A DNA stretch of 64,000 bases from Zerene cesonia (GCF_012273895.1 NC_052106.1:7998001-8062000), one strand, 5' to 3'; numbered from the stretch's first letter, positions 1 to 13,254 are shown. The notes: generated from the sequence alone by a model not told the origin. Numbers and translations: made by a program.

Positions 1-812
1 ATGCAAAGAAAAAAAAATTTTCAACAATGTCCCGATGTGATAGTTTTCATTCCAAAAATAAACAGCCTGTATAAAATATTGGATGTGAAATGTATTCAAA
101 AAAGCTTTACAATACGGTGTTAGTATATTTATCTCCGGATATAGATGCCATTCCCCATCTTGCTTGCGACAAAGCCTTTAAAAGTTATTATTTTCCAGCA
201 AGTAGGCCGTGTCAAAACGTTATCTGTGTGTCATACAAAGGGTGCTCCATTTATCGTCCAATATAAAATAAAAATAAATTGCACAATATTATTGAGACTA
301 GGTATTAAAGTCAAGTCATGCTTAGACAATAAACAACTGTATTCCATTACAAACAAAAAGTGTTTCAAATTTAAAATTTGTTGAAAAGATCGAAGAAAAG
401 GCCCGAAGAAGTCGCCCGAGAACATTCTAAACTCGACTGGTGATAACATACTATCTATTCATCCTATTAATACACGATTACTTATAGCAGCATATTATTT
501 ACAAAATGCAGCTCCCAATGTGTATACAAACCTCGTATCCGTACAAGATCATAGGGAAATTTGAACATATAAATATGTATGTAAAGGTGCAGAACCATCA
601 CGCAACCTTATTCCACGTTGAGCGGTCACGCAAGAACGTCAATCTTCGTAAAAGGGTGAGGTTCTGTGCTAAGAATAGCTTTGTTTTCGCATTCAGGATT
701 AATTGAAGGCTAGCTTAGACTGACATTGTATTGCGTATATACCACAATACCTGATACTGAGTTTAGTATTATTTTTGGATATTTTAATAATATAAAGCTA
801 AAGGTTTGTTTT
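1..812. other. AT-rich non-coding DNA
   Basis: Nothing recognised: only short open frames with no domain or composition signal on either strand. Confidence 0.6.
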
Positions 813-905
813 ATTGAATGAGCTCAAACATTTATTTATTCGATTAGACATAATTTTAGAAGCACTTTTGAATCGTGATAATATAGTTTCATTGTATAGA
901 GTAAA
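813..905 (+). repeat. LINE-like 3' fragment (TTTGAATCGT family)
   Basis: Shares the run from CATTTATTTATT through AGAAGCACTTTTGAATCGT to ATAATATAGTTT with 30315-30375, 43118-43185 and, inverted, 56335-56400. These look like 3' ends of a non-LTR element common in Lepidoptera; the class is inferred. Confidence 0.55.
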
Positions 906-939
906 GACATTATTTTGAACGGGTTACGGGCCACTAAGA

Positions 940-1176
940 AACATAATCGTAAAAGAGAAGTCCCGTGTCTCCTAGTGGGATATGGAGCTGATGATATATA
1001 GCCGTTTTTAAGATGAAACTGATAGATTTTCTTTGTTCTGGGAAGGGTAAGGAAAATCAGCTTTCTGTTTCCTGCCTGATCGAAACATTTGTTTTGTAAG
1101 TCCCCACCAATTTAACCCAGGATCCAGGTTCTACACTCAAGCTTTAATCACTATACCAACGAGGCGGTCAAAAAGG
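940..1176 (-). mobile_element. tRNA-derived SINE, minus strand
   Basis: Read on the minus strand, it starts GACCGCCTCGTTGGTATAGT (A-box-like), has a degraded B-box in GGATCCTGGGTT, and continues into a non-tRNA body. This is the layout of a tRNA-derived SINE and not of a functional tRNA gene, since no acceptor stem closes. Confidence 0.5.
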
Positions 1177-1365
1177 GTCATAGTCATATAGGTTCCTATT
1201 GCTTGATTCAGTAGATTGTTGGGCTATTTTATCCTCACCGCGCCTGTTTCGCGCATTGAGTCATTTAATATTATTTCAATAATTTTAATTCACTATACTT
1301 AATACATTATTTTCTCTAGTATAGTTCATCAGTAAAACGATGAACGATGACTAGCTTTCTATATT

Positions 1366-1590
1366 ACTAGCCACTTGCCCCTTCCGGATTGACCGGAAAT
1401 AAGAAAAGTTATTTGGCCTCTGTAACCAACATATCTATATCTACTGGTGGAAGTGTTTCTAAAATGCTGCGTTAGTTTCGGGGGTTTTTTGGTACATACA
1501 CGATCAACTATTAATCTTTTAATTAAATATTTTATTTTCTTGATTAAAAGAAAAATTTTAATGTCATTAAAATTTAATGACACATGACTA
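1366..1590 (-). mobile_element. Helitron-like relic, minus strand
   Basis: CTAG at 1367-1370 is followed within about 12 bases by a hairpin TTCCGG/CCGGAA (1382-1387 with 1393-1398), the arrangement of a Helitron 3' end read on the minus strand. The other end is not clear. Confidence 0.4.
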
Positions 1591-1844
1591 TTAATTTGTT
1601 TTGAATATACTTATTGGTTAGCGTTTTAATTTAATATATTATGCGTAATATGTTATTTAATATATTACGCATTATTAATAATTGCAAATCTATAAATTTT
1701 CATTTGCCATTGCAGTGTGAACCATTTTAATTAAATAAAAAACATTTATAGGTATTGTACAAACATGTTACAGGAGTGGTTCGCCCCAGCTTCGCCCGTG
1801 GTACGTTATTTCTCTCGATAAGAACCATTCTAGCGACTAATAAA

Positions 1845-2033
1845 ACAAAGCCGCTTTCTCTGTCCCTATATCTATGTATGCTTAAATCTTTAAAACTACG
1901 CAACGTATGTTGATGGGGATTTTTTTAATTGATAGAGTGATTCAAGAGGAAAGTTTCTATGTATAATGACACATATCATATGTTCTTTCTATACTTAGAA
2001 TTTAGAGGGTGCAAAGCCGCGGACAATTGCTAG
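1845..2033 (+). mobile_element. Helitron-like relic (TCTCTGTCCC family)
   Basis: Shares its body with 35766-35943: a run from CTTTCTCTGTCCC through ACTTAAATCT and AAACTACGCA to GATAGAGTGATTCAA, and both end in CTAG. A non-autonomous Helitron-like element is the likely class. Confidence 0.5.
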
Positions 2034-2239
2034 TCTCTATATATGTATCGATTATTTTCACATTGATACTATGCAATTACCTTTAACAACTAGTTGGGAA
2101 CGTATTTTCTTCCTGGGTGGGTTTTACCTGTACCGGGTTTTTACGCCCTTCTCCATAAATAATACCCCCTACCCTAAACGGAAAACGTGTCCTTTTCCCA
2201 CACGTTTGTGTGAAACTTTAATAAGATAGTACTACCACG

Positions 2240-3221
2240 CTGCCTGCAAGTGTGTAATGTTACATAAAAATGCACCTTAATTCCTTATGTTTAAATATAT
2301 ATTACTCTGAAGATGAAGCTACATAATACCTGAATTTAGATTCATAAAACATTGTATAAAACAGTTAATACAGCCAATATCGTTGAATAATATATATACA
2401 TGATTAAAGGCTACCTAAAATTAACATATTATACTAATGAATTAATTACCTCCGATAACTTTATGAATTTTCATCACAAAATAATATTAATTTAGCTTCA
2501 GCCGCAGTGCATTCACCGAAACAAATGAGCATGTACTTCATCGTGCATGATATATTATCTAAACCAGCAATAAAACGAGGATACAGTTGGGTTTTTGTAT
2601 CTATATTTGTAAATTTTTTACACAAAACTGCTGGACTGACTACAAAATGTCTTTCACCATTAGAAAGTTGCATCTTCATTGTGATATGGAATATAAATGT
2701 ACTACGGGCGAGGATGGGGCGAAACGTTAGTCTTGAAAGTCGTAAGTCGTTCGAAGGGTAATATAGTTCCCTCCTCTTAGGAGACTGTATCTAGTTGTTA
2801 AAAATTCTACAGCACTGAATTATTAATGATAGTTTTATACGAAATGAGTAATTTTTTACATTATCCACTAGTCTATTTTATATATTTTTATGTGTGAAAC
2901 AAATTCCTGATATTTATAATATATAAGAAAGAAAATGTCACAGATTCTTTTAAATTATGAACATAAAACAAGCAATGCTAATCTTCAATAAGATAGTCAG
3001 AAAAGATAAGCACAACAACAAGTCTTTTGTTATTAATGAGATAATTCTAAGCTCCAATTTACTTTATAAATATCAACTATTTTGAAGTGTATCAGAAACC
3101 GAATAGGGTTTGTTCAAAGTCTCATCAGGTGTCGTTCGAAATTCGATCAACTAGAAAGGAGTAGTTAACAAAGATAACTTGCTGGAAATATATATCAACT
3201 TAGACTTTATTATTATCTAAA
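2240..3221. other. Non-coding DNA
   Basis: AT-rich; only short chance open frames. Nothing recognised. Confidence 0.55.
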
Positions 3222-3420
3222 ACTGTTGCCCGCAATTTCGTCCGAGTGGCCAAAATAAATTTTCATGGTACAAACTTTCATCCCCTATTATTATCCTTTG
3301 GGGGTAGAGATTTAATCCTTTCTTAGCGGATGCCTACATAATAGCGGCTATCTGCATAAATTTTGAGCCCGATAATCTAGTAGTTTGGGCTGTGTGTTTA
3401 TAGATCAATCAGTTTTGTAG
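3222..3420 (+). repeat. Dispersed repeat relic (TGCCCGC...TTTCTTAGCGGATGCC)
   Basis: The order GTTGCCCGC, TTTTCATGGTACAAACTTTC, TTTCTTAGCGGATGCCTA, CTATCTGCATAAATTT and GTAGTTTGGGCTGTG is that of a repeat widespread in lepidopteran genomes. Class inferred. Confidence 0.5.
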
Positions 3421-5394
3421 CGATCTACAGGTATTGCTTGAAACCTTAATTACATCCACAGAAGGTTAAAGAGAAATGTTCCAGTACCTTCATACTACTG
3501 ATGACGTAATTCGCAGAATAGATATCTGTCGAGGAATTCATCAGTATAGATCCAATAATGCAATTTTTAAGGAGCCACATTAATGGCTCAGACAGCATAA
3601 AACTATTCACAAAGTACTCTACAATGTAAGCTACACTGTCGAGTAGTTTCACCACATTATGCTAATAACAAAAGCCAAGCGTGCTTCTGCTGTATTGGGA
3701 TAAGAGAGATGACCCAATTCAAGCATGCGCCCGCACCGCTCACTGCACCCTCAACATGCGGAGTGGAGGCGTTAACTCCACTTTGATGAATGCTTTCGCA
3801 CATCTGTTTTGACAATACGCATACGATATTTCATGGATTTGTGGTCCATATAGATTAAGGTTTGTAGACAATTTGTCATCTGAAGCATACGGCGTACAAG
3901 TAAATGTTTTATTTCTCGGTAAATTATAATCTATTTGATGTGAAATCAGCTAATTGTGGTATAGACATTCAATATGATGGGTTATTTATCGACATATGAC
4001 AATGCTGCGAGTTAAATTGTGATGAATGATAACTAAAAAGCCTCTAAGAGTAGCATCACCAATGCTTCCATCGCGAGTGCTCTAACACAAAATATTTTAA
4101 CTAAAGTTGTGCCTTGGAATGTTTCCTTATTATTTACCGAATAAAACTTTACTATAACTCCGTCGAATCTCACATAGAAAGTGGGTGTAAATGGCTGGAG
4201 TTGGAAAGTGTTCCATCAGCCCTACTCACTCTATAACTTGGTTTATACCATATTTCCGTACGATAACCTCGATTCGAGTTTTATTCCATTGTATCCAGAG
4301 ATTTGCTTGGAGAAAATATGTTCAATTTTAGGCTTGAATTTTATGAAAGAATATTGAAATATAAAAGCAATTTGGTACCGTAATGCAGAGATTCGCAGAT
4401 ATATTTTATTTCGTGATATTTTTAATGTCATATTTAGGAGAGAGACTGGAAATAATAATACATGTGACTCTGGTTATAATGGAATACGATTCCGAAAATA
4501 TCATTCAAATTATTTTTATTCATCGGAATGAATCTAGGATTAAAATTTGTATATGTGCTAGCAATATCTGTTTTGTTTAACCTGATAATGTGTGTTTAAT
4601 CACGATTTTCTTCACTAACTCAGAGAAGAGCTAATCTTCTTAAAATATACTGCTCATTATGATTGTTCGTGTTTCATTTTTAGAGGTACCACTCCAATCT
4701 AAAATGAGACCAAATAACAATCCCCTTCCCTTTTCCCATTTACTCGATGCAAACCTCCATCGTTAGATATATACATAAATCCCTTTGATACAACATCAGT
4801 ATTTATAAGAATATAACATTAAACGCTCAATAAATCATTTAGCATCTCAGTTAATTTTCACCCAGCTAAGAATAGTTAATTTATATTGGCTGATTATGTG
4901 AAGTGTTTATAATAATTCTGCTAACCTTGGCATACGGAGCTTTCGCCAAAGTAATCACGATCGGAATTATTAAGCAAACATATCGCCCACTGTTATATGC
5001 GTTAATTTAATATTGAATTTATGAATAAGAATCTGTAGTAATATCATTTTTATTTGAAATCGGTTGTATAGCTGTTTTTTTATGCCTGAACGGTGAGCAT
5101 GCTCTTATAATCTGTTACAGACGTGTGGAAGGTTTATTAATAAATAACAATAGCGATAATAATAAATCTTTATTAAACTATTTAATTAGTACAATTATAT
5201 TTGTAGAAATTAAAGCCTGCGTCACTTCAATAATATCTTATTATATTTATTATACAAGCGTTTTGTCCCGGAACTTTTATTATTAGTATACATTATTAGC
5301 TTTACGCCACTGACTTGAGTTCGGTAGATAGTCGTTCCTCATATAAATTTTTGCATCTTTATTATGTTCCAAATGGCTAATGCAATTGATTTCT
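3421..5394. other. Non-coding DNA
   Basis: About 2 kb of AT-rich DNA in which I see no gene, RNA or clear repeat. Confidence 0.5.
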
Positions 5395-5535
5395 TAAGTT
5401 AAACAACAGACCAGTTTTCAAATAAAAACGTATCATCAAAATTCTTTCACAATAGCTGAAGTAAAAACACAAAAAATACAGTCGAATTTAGAAGGTTCTC
5501 TTTTTTTCGAAGATGGTTTAAAAAAATATACACGA
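5395..5535 (-). repeat. AACCGACTTC-family repeat fragment, minus strand
   Basis: ATACAGTCGAATTTAGAAGG and the following purine/pyrimidine run are the reverse of the motif seen in plus orientation at 10473-10525 and 61205-61250. Confidence 0.45.
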
Positions 5536-6539
5536 AACGTCCTTACACTTATAATATAAAACAAAGTCCAATTTATACACCATAAAGAAGCGCGCAAAAT
5601 TTTAATGTAATTTACCTAATTATTTTTAGCAAAAACACTAAACCGTCTTGAAAACTTCTTCTTCTGTCAGAACTATAACAAATTAAAATAGAATTGCATG
5701 ACAAGTAACAGCTATTGAAAATGAAAGAATCCTCAAAAGAAAGAGAAGTCAATAAGAAATGTATTTACAGACGCAACATGAAAGCGACCCAACACAGCAC
5801 AGCAATGAATTAACATAAAATGAATTCAGACGTATAATATGGTACCTAGTTTAACAGATAACTAAATTCTAAAGAATTAAGTAATGGGACATTGGGACGG
5901 TTGCCAGCGGCAACAGGTTCCAGATGTGGCGCTAATACTAAACACGCCTCAATAAACGTAATGGCCTTTTTGTTATTTATGTATTTAGGGGTGAAATTGT
6001 ACTAAGATTATGGTTATTTAAATCGGCATGAATAAACCATCGTCTCTTTTGGCAGAGGGAAGGATATTCGATTTGTTACAAGATTTCTCTCGCAATATAA
6101 GATTACCAGTACCTTGATATCAGCTTCTATTTATAATTTTTTATTTATTAAGCAGTCTGAAGTTCCAGTCCATGAAAATAAGTTAGCAAGAGCGGATCAC
6201 TGTTATAACTAATAGATTTGATCCATAAATAAATTTAATCTGCTGAAAAGCATTTGAATTACAGACAACCTTGATAAGTCTCTTTCATTAGAAATTAAAC
6301 ATTCGCCAGCCAATATCTAGATTACCACTTAGATAAGGAATAGGTCTGGTTTCACAAAGCATTACCCTACAATCAACCACTTGGTCATCGTCTAATGGTT
6401 TCATAATCACATTACTCGAACGTTACCGACGAAAATTATATTCGATACCATAATCCCTTAAGGTTAAGTGGCCATAAATAAAGCACTTTACGCGCTCATT
6501 GCGCTGGATTATGTTGGGGTTATTTTGATGAAACTGACT
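5536..6539. other. Non-coding DNA
   Basis: Nothing recognised; AT-rich, no long open frame. Confidence 0.5.
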
Positions 6540-6790
6540 ACAAAATTGTTTTGAGTATAGGAGTGCTCGCTGCGGCATCAGTTGAGCCAGACCTACCCGG
6601 GAAGATACCACACCTTCACAAATGATCGACGTGAAATAGTACCATTCTATGTGTTTCGTTTGCTGAGAGGAGGAACCTGATGTATTATTTTCCTCATCCC
6701 ATCCAGTCTATTCTTTTATTTCCATTGTCAATTCTTTGCTTATTCTTTTCCCATTAAAAGCGGGAAGCACATTATAGAGCCACAGCGATT
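6540..6790 (-). repeat. Dispersed repeat relic (ATTAAAAGCGGG family), minus strand
   Basis: Shares the order of CTCCCACAGAA-like, GTAGCAT-like, CCCAGTCCATTC-like and AAAAGCGGG motifs with 14340-14525 and 31312-31560, and is the reverse of 58240-58410. A SINE or LINE 3' part is likely. Confidence 0.45.
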
Positions 6791-7680
6791 TTTTAATAGA
6801 ATGGTAATCCTTACTTCCTAGTCTAGCTATTGAACGTCTTTCCCAAGTAACAACTAGTTGTAACAAAAGGCATTGAGCTACACCTAGATCAATGCTAGAA
6901 GTTGGAAAAATTCTGAAAAATCATTTCTGAATAAATAAAAACAGTTACGCAGATAAATTGTGCCAAACAATGCTATGATCTCTATCTAAGAATAAAAATG
7001 TCTTCAAATCAATATTACTGAAAAGATAGACACAAAGATTATATTCTTCATATTCTATCTCTGCATTATAATCTTCTATAGAAACATTTCACATTCTACG
7101 TAAAGTCTTTTCAGCGAAAAATATGCCTTTGTAAATTTATTTTGTATTTAAACGGTTACAGACTAGTTTTTAGTTACTAAGTCTAAAATTACATTTGATC
7201 ATATAAAATATACAACTTCCATGTAAAAACAAATATGTTTCACGTCTAATTGAGTCCGAAAAGTTATCATGTTTCTTAATATTAGATTAAATAAACACGC
7301 TGAAATGAAACCTAAACAAACATTATGATGTGTCAGAGAAAACTTTTAAGACACTGACGAGGGTAGACATATGTTCATACGTTAAATTAATATTATTAAG
7401 GAATCACATGTTGTTCTCAGAAACGTCAACAACATTTAGTTGGTTTGTTGGTTATTCTTGCCTTTTCTTTACGTTACGTTTGTTTCTTAGATTCCGGGCT
7501 TAAGATCTTTTCTTATGAAAGGATATTGAATGATTTCACAAGTCATAACTAAATTTCATTATTTGGGGCGATTAGAACGATATTGTTATAAAAGACAACA
7601 GATTAATTGTCTAGTCTGTATTGTTGTGTAGGAAGTTAAAGATGTGTTATAAAAAATTAACAAATAACAGAGTACTTGTA
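6791..7680. other. Non-coding DNA
   Basis: AT-rich; nothing recognised. Confidence 0.5.
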
Positions 7681-7935
7681 TGCAGTGGTGGCTCAGTGGT
7701 GAGGACGTCGGACTTAAAATCGAGACCGGGAGAGTGTCCCAGAAATAAAATGATTTTTCAAATTTTTGCACAGAAACAGTGAAGTAATACAAAGTGAAAA
7801 AAGTGGCATGTCCAAGAATCAAAAGTTCGGCGACGTGTGACATCTGCCAACCTGCACTTGGCCAGCGTGGTGGATTATAGCCTTCATTCTCATAATTGGT
7901 CCGTGTCCCTGCAGTGAGAATATGGCCTGAGGACG
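7681..7935 (+). mobile_element. tRNA-derived SINE (GTGGTGGCTCAGTGGTGAG family)
   Basis: A-box-like GTGGTGGCTCAGTGGTGAG, then GGACTTAAAATCGAGACCGG (B-box-like), then a body with AAAGTTCGGCGACGTGTGAC and CCAACCTGCACTTGGCCAGC shared with 42455-42765. This resembles the Metulj SINEs described in butterflies; the name is a tentative match from memory. Confidence 0.7.
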
Positions 7936-8129
7936 ATGAAAGTACAAAGAATCGTCGTAATTTCGCTTTGACTGCAACTTAATCTGGTGGTACCAAGTAA
8001 TGGATTCTATGAAACCCTTTAATAGACTGCTACAGTATGCCTGTCTAGGCAGAGGCCACTCTTACCTCGAAATATTGGTAATTACATAATCAATGATTGG
8101 ATATTAAACATATATGAATTTATTGAATG

Positions 8130-8364
8130 AAGTTTAGGAGGCACCACAAATCCTACCTTGGGTATCCTAACAAAATTACTTTCAACAAAAATCTTAATTA
8201 TATTCAAATTGTCAGAATTAGATCAAATTTAAATAGGATCACACGAGGAATAGGTACCAGCATTCAAATAAAACAAAACAATCATCTAAACCAGTTCAAA
8301 TAATAAGAACTCAAGAACATATACAGCCGAATCGAAACCCATTTATGAAGTCGGTTAAAAAAGC
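8130..8364 (-). repeat. AACCGACTTC-family repeat, minus strand
   Basis: Ends with AAGTCGGTTAAAAAAG and contains GTCAGAATTAGATCAAATTT and GGATCACACGAGG, which recur at 22265-22310. Longest copy of this family in the upstream region. Confidence 0.5.
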
Positions 8365-8609
8365 AACCACGATAACAGAACGATTAACGGTGATAAAGAG
8401 CCGCCACTCGAACGGGATATTAAATTTAATTTCGAGTCCGAAATATGAGTACAATATAATTCAATAAAGGCACGATTTGGTAGAAACGCTCTATTTACTG
8501 AAGCGAATATAAAAGGCTTGTTCCGTGAACGCTCAGCTAAAGCGTCCAGTTGAGTGGATGACGCAATAAGAGACGGACTGCTAGTCAATCTTTGCAGGAG
8601 TTATTGTGT

Positions 8610-8790
8610 TAGCTGCTACACGCGACTTCGCACAGGTAGACAAAGAATATTCCCGCGTGAAAGAGATATTTCACCGCGGTATAATATAGTATCACTATCT
8701 AGTCTCCTACATACAAAAATCGTAATATAAAATAGCTCAGTTGCGTCGTGAAACTGAATCAAACGAACTGTATTGTTTGCATAAGGAACG
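8610..8790. repeat. Dispersed repeat relic shared with intron 2
   Basis: Contains CCGCGGTATAATATAGTATC, ACTATCTAGTCTCC and CTCAGTTGCGTCGTG, similar in order to 28380-28500. Probably an old Helitron-like or SINE copy. Confidence 0.35.
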
Positions 8791-9429
8791 AGAGAGAATG
8801 TATAAAGAAAAAAATTACTTGCACATAAATCTTAGTAATGAAGTAAGGAAGAAGATGGGTTATGGTATTGCAATGTAGATTGGAACGATTTTTTCATGAT
8901 TTTTTCCTAGAAAATTTAGGAGTATGTTTAAATGGATGGATGGACTCGTGTTGAAGAGAATGGGGTAGATACGTTGAACATGTTTTACTGGTCGTTTTTG
9001 CTTTATGGACAATTCAGATGAACTTTCTGTAAAGGAGTAGCAGAAATCTCTATTCTGTGGTGTTCTTAGCCTGTTGAATTGGTTTGCCTATTTATGCAAA
9101 ATTATTGAAGTTGGGCAATTTTTTTTACAAATCACGTCATATCACTCGTTGCAACAGGGTTAATAAATGGTTTTTTAACCTTATAAGTTGTATGTATTAA
9201 TCGTCGATTATGCCTTAGCAACGACAGTAACTCGGTCCCTACATTTATAACAAAATTGCCAATGACATTGAGGCTCTTCCATCTTTGTCGCTAAGAGAAA
9301 TGAATACTGCAATTCGACACTGGGTGATGGATTTTGATTATGAAGGTATTGAGCAACTTCTCCAGGTTATACATTGAATACAAATTCGCTTCACAATGCT
9401 CATCAACGTTCTACATCATCCATGCATAA
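8791..9429. other. Non-coding DNA
   Basis: Nothing recognised. Confidence 0.5.
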
Positions 9430-9459
9430 CACACACACACGCACGCACGCACACACACG

Positions 9460-9502
<43 letters not shown>

Positions 9503-9520
9503 AAACACACACACACACAT
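9430..9520 (+). repeat. (CA)n microsatellite
   Basis: About 90 bases of near-pure CA repeat with a few CG and TA variants. It causes a spurious open frame of Thr-His repeats. Confidence 0.98.
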
Positions 9521-10470
9521 GTAAACATTTTAAAGGCGTTTGGCATGTCTATTGCTCTAAAACTTACAAAAAATGTAAAATATAAATATGAAATGAATTT
9601 TGCAATAGTTTAAATGTAAAAGTCGTGATTGTTATATTTTATAAACAAAATAAAATTTTTATGTATTGTGTGTAATAATATCAATTGCTATTTTAATTTA
9701 AATTGTACTTGCTATTTTTGATATCAGGAAGGGTTGCAAGCCTACGATACAAGTTTCCTTAGTGTAGGTCTGCAGGTCATATTATCTTTTATTGTGTAAT
9801 AAAAAATTAAATTAAATTAAATTTATTTATTTGTTATTCTTTCTTTCATCTTTTTAATAACGCTCGCATTGATACAAAAAATGGAGGTATTTTTTACAGA
9901 AGTCATAAATTGTAGGAATACAATGTCAAATCGAAAACATTAATTTCAATTTTGATGACGATATGTATAAAACGTCAGTTTTAAAGCTTAGATATATTCT
10001 ATACAAATATTGAAGTTATAACGAAAGGTTTTTTTTATTATTTTACATCGAACTTCTATAACCCAAGTACTGCGTGCAGACACTTCTCAACACGAAACAC
10101 AAGGGAACTTCGTCACCGCAGAAACTTGTTTAATTCCAATCTTATTACAAACAAAATAAAGTATAATTTGACTTGATGGGAACAGGAAATCTCTGCAAAT
10201 AACTGCAAGTTGTACGAAGTTCGGAAACTTACCTGCGATGTATTAACTTTGCTAGAGTATGAGATCAAATTAAATTCTTTATAGTAGAACTGATGAATTT
10301 TATTCAATATTAGAAGTTTCGTCATAAATCTAGGTAAAATGAAATGAATTGAGTAACCAGTAACCATTAAAAAGTCGGTTTTAAACTTACTCATTGTTTT
10401 TAATGAACCCTATTTAATATGTTTTAATAATTGCACGCATGTTTATTTCTTATCCATTTTAATTTAGTCG
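9521..10470. other. Non-coding DNA
   Basis: AT-rich; one 93-codon minus-strand open frame at 10113-10394 has no recognisable domain and I treat it as chance. Confidence 0.5.
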
Positions 10471-10545
10471 TTTTAACCGACTTCAAAGCATAAAGAAGTT
10501 CTGAATTCGACTGTATTTTTGGTCTGTTACCTCAAAGAAAGAAAG
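10471..10545 (+). repeat. AACCGACTTC-family repeat fragment
   Basis: TTTTAACCGACTTCAAAGC then GAATTCGACTGTATTTTT, a motif pair seen repeatedly in this window and typical of lepidopteran genomes. Confidence 0.55.
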
Positions 10546-11337
10546 AGTATAACTTCTCGGACTTCAAATAGATAGATAGATAACAGACATAGATGAGTGG
10601 GTAGCGCTTATAGTAATTTATTTTTCGCTTTTGAGCGGTTTTAAAGTTTATTACACACGTTATAATATTACAAATAGAAACATCCGCATGTTTTATCCAG
10701 TATTGAGAACAAAATACAGAAAATATAAAGTTTCTTTAAGCAGAAATTACAATGCTTATTCTAGCACAGAACCATAATATTTCATTCAGTTTAATATCTT
10801 ATTTTTCTGTTGTAATATGCTAGTGTCATATGCGAAGATGTGGTACGAAATTCAATTTGTACTGAAACAATCCAATACTTATTTTCTCTTCATTCATTGT
10901 CCCGATAGCACACCTTATTACTTCTAGCATAAAGACTACTCCAATATCAAATCCTGCAACAACTATAAACTGGAAAGTTTTGTATAGATGTATGGATGTT
11001 TAGTTCTCTTTCACTCTAAAGCTGCTCATCGGATTTCTATAAAATTTTGTATGGAGATTGATTGTAGTCAGTGTAAGCACTATTTTTAACCTTATCTCAA
11101 ACTAGTCTAAATATTGAATATAACAATAAATATATAATTCCTTCATTAACTATAAAATAATTGATTAAATAACTATTATTGGAAAATCAATAAATAGTAT
11201 ATTAATTAATTCGCTTGCGAGGATTACATAGACTTTGAAAGTGAATAAAACTATTATTTACAATACTGCGGAAAAATAAATTTTATTTGGCACATAATCT
11301 ATCATATTTTTATTCAATTTATTTTTTTTTTTTTTTA
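10546..11337. other. Non-coding DNA
   Basis: Contains a weak Helitron-like relic near 10985-11070 (GGATGTTTAGTTCTCTTTCAC, then GGATTTCTATAAAATTTTGT). Otherwise nothing recognised. Confidence 0.4.
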
Positions 11338-11570
11338 TAAAAGAAAGCGGACAAACGAACAAGTGGTGCGCCCATTATCGAGCGATCACCACTGCCCATG
11401 ACCCTCACAAGAGTCCCTGTGAAGGTGTTGCCGGCCTTTTAAGGAAGAGGTAGATATTTTTTTTGAATTTATCCGGATTGTAAGTTGCCGGGAACAACGA
11501 CGAAGTAAGACCATTCCATAAAAGGGTTGTGCGAGGCAAGAATTGGCGCGAAAAGCGATTTATCATCAAT
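11338..11570 (+). repeat. Dispersed repeat relic (GAGCGATCACCACTGCCCATG family)
   Basis: The run CGAGCGATCACCACTGCCCA is related to GCGATCACCACCGCCCAT at 58268-58285. The following GTTGCCGGCCTTTTAAGGAA and GTGCGAGGCAAGAATTGGCG recall a family widespread in Lepidoptera. Class uncertain. Confidence 0.5.
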
Positions 11571-12540
11571 TTGTTCGAAAACAGGGCATTAAATTAAAAG
11601 TTGTGTTTTTACATTTATCCAAGAAACATTCTGACCTCGAACATAACATAATAATCAACATTTCGACTGGTAAATAGCTTCGTTTAGTTTATTATAGAAG
11701 GGAATTCTGTCTTAACATTGACGACACTGGAAAATGTACCGAATTCGTATCACATAGAGTTCCATTTCGAATTATGGCACAGTGAGGATAAATTATTGGC
11801 TTGTACATACTGAAGTGGATTGGATAAGATGTTTTTTCACTTATGTAATGTTGTGAACATCTGGTCTTTGATATGAGTGTATTCTGCCCTTTATATCAAT
11901 AGTTCGTTGAATGTGTGTTTTAACACGATATGTGTAAGATTCAATTTACTTCGCAATTATTATTGGTATGTTGAAGAAGAGGATAAATATGAAACTAAAA
12001 GAGATAATATGTGTCAGTTGCAACACCTACTGATAGACACTGATGGCCTATGTTATCATTGTAAATGTAATCATACTCTATTGATTATACAAAAATAGGC
12101 CAAAATTAATAGATAATAAATGGTTATTGTATATGTAGCAATATGGTGATACAGGATATTAAACTAATATTTACCTGATCTTAAAACGTTACATAGCAAC
12201 GGCTCGTAGAATTATCCAACTATCCCCAAAGCTGAGAGCAGCAAAATGCCAAATCACGTCTCGTAGCGAAAAATGGTGACATTTTTCCCGTAGTGCAGAA
12301 TCAGATCGCCAACTGGACCACGGTGGGATGGATATTGTGCAAGCGTTGATCTAGGGTTGCCACTTACGTTTTCAGAAAAACTGCCTCAATGAGATCATTA
12401 TAGATAGAAGGAACTAGAAGAGAGAGACGACTCGACAGAGCCCGCTTGGGTACAAATAAAAAAATAAAAATTTAATAAATGAGTCAATGAATGAATCAAT
12501 ACAGATAAACAACTACATAAACAACCCCAAATCCTTATTT
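11571..12540. other. Non-coding DNA
   Basis: Nothing recognised; short chance open frames only. Confidence 0.5.
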
Positions 12541-12660
12541 GAGGACAGCAATACAGTCACTTCCTGGCGGAGTGGGTGCTTATGGGTGGCGTGGTTCGTT
12601 TTACACCAGGCGACACATCTGCTCGTTGCTAGCCTATACCATAAAAAAAACTTGATAGAG
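12541..12660 (+). repeat. LINE-like 3' fragment (GGGTGGCGTGGTTCG family)
   Basis: CGGAGTGGGTGCTTATGGGT, GGCGTGGTTCGTTTTACACC, GGCGACACATCTGCTCGTTG and CCTATACCATAAAAAAA. The run into poly-A suggests the 3' end of a retroelement. Confidence 0.5.
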
Positions 12661-13254
12661 ACCTGACTACTTTGTCGACTTTTAATTGAACTGTGACATT
12701 TATAAATCACAAATCTTACAACACATGTTAATGGCGGTTTATTCGTTATATTATTTATTCCGACATTGCGAACACTCTACGTTTTACATTTTAAATCCGG
12801 TAACATGTTTTTAATTTCTGGATGAAGACTCGTATAAAACCGAACACTAAAAATACTATGAACTTTAATAAATAGGTTGTATAGTTTTCTACTTCTGTGT
12901 GTCGATATAGTTGATATGGTCGATGTTCGTTGTTCAGTCGGGAGAACAATTGTTAATGCTATTGTATTATTCATGAGGTGAGGAGGTATCGTATTCAGAC
13001 TTCCAGAACTGTAATGCGTTGAAAGATGCGACATAAGTCTTAGTCGGGATTTCGTCAAACTAGTTGTCGACTGACTTGGGGTTAATTGATCGTTTGTCTG
13101 AATCCTTTGGTTGTAAGTATTATTAACTACATATAAAAAGCAATTCTTTCTGGCACCAATGAGAAAATAGCTTATATTACTTCAAAAAGTAAAGTCAATA
13201 ATATAGATCTGTTTCACAGATCGATTATCGTATTGGACTAATGATCAGCCGTTT
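12661..13254. other. Non-coding DNA
   Basis: A 93-codon minus-strand frame at 12777-13058 shows no domain. Nothing else recognised. Confidence 0.45.

Noticed and set aside
9374..9613. 79-codon frame rich in Thr-His
   Set aside because: It is translation of a (CA)n microsatellite.
12777..13058. 93-codon minus-strand frame, and a similar one at 10113-10394
   Set aside because: No domain, no codon bias, no splice context; chance frames in AT-rich DNA.
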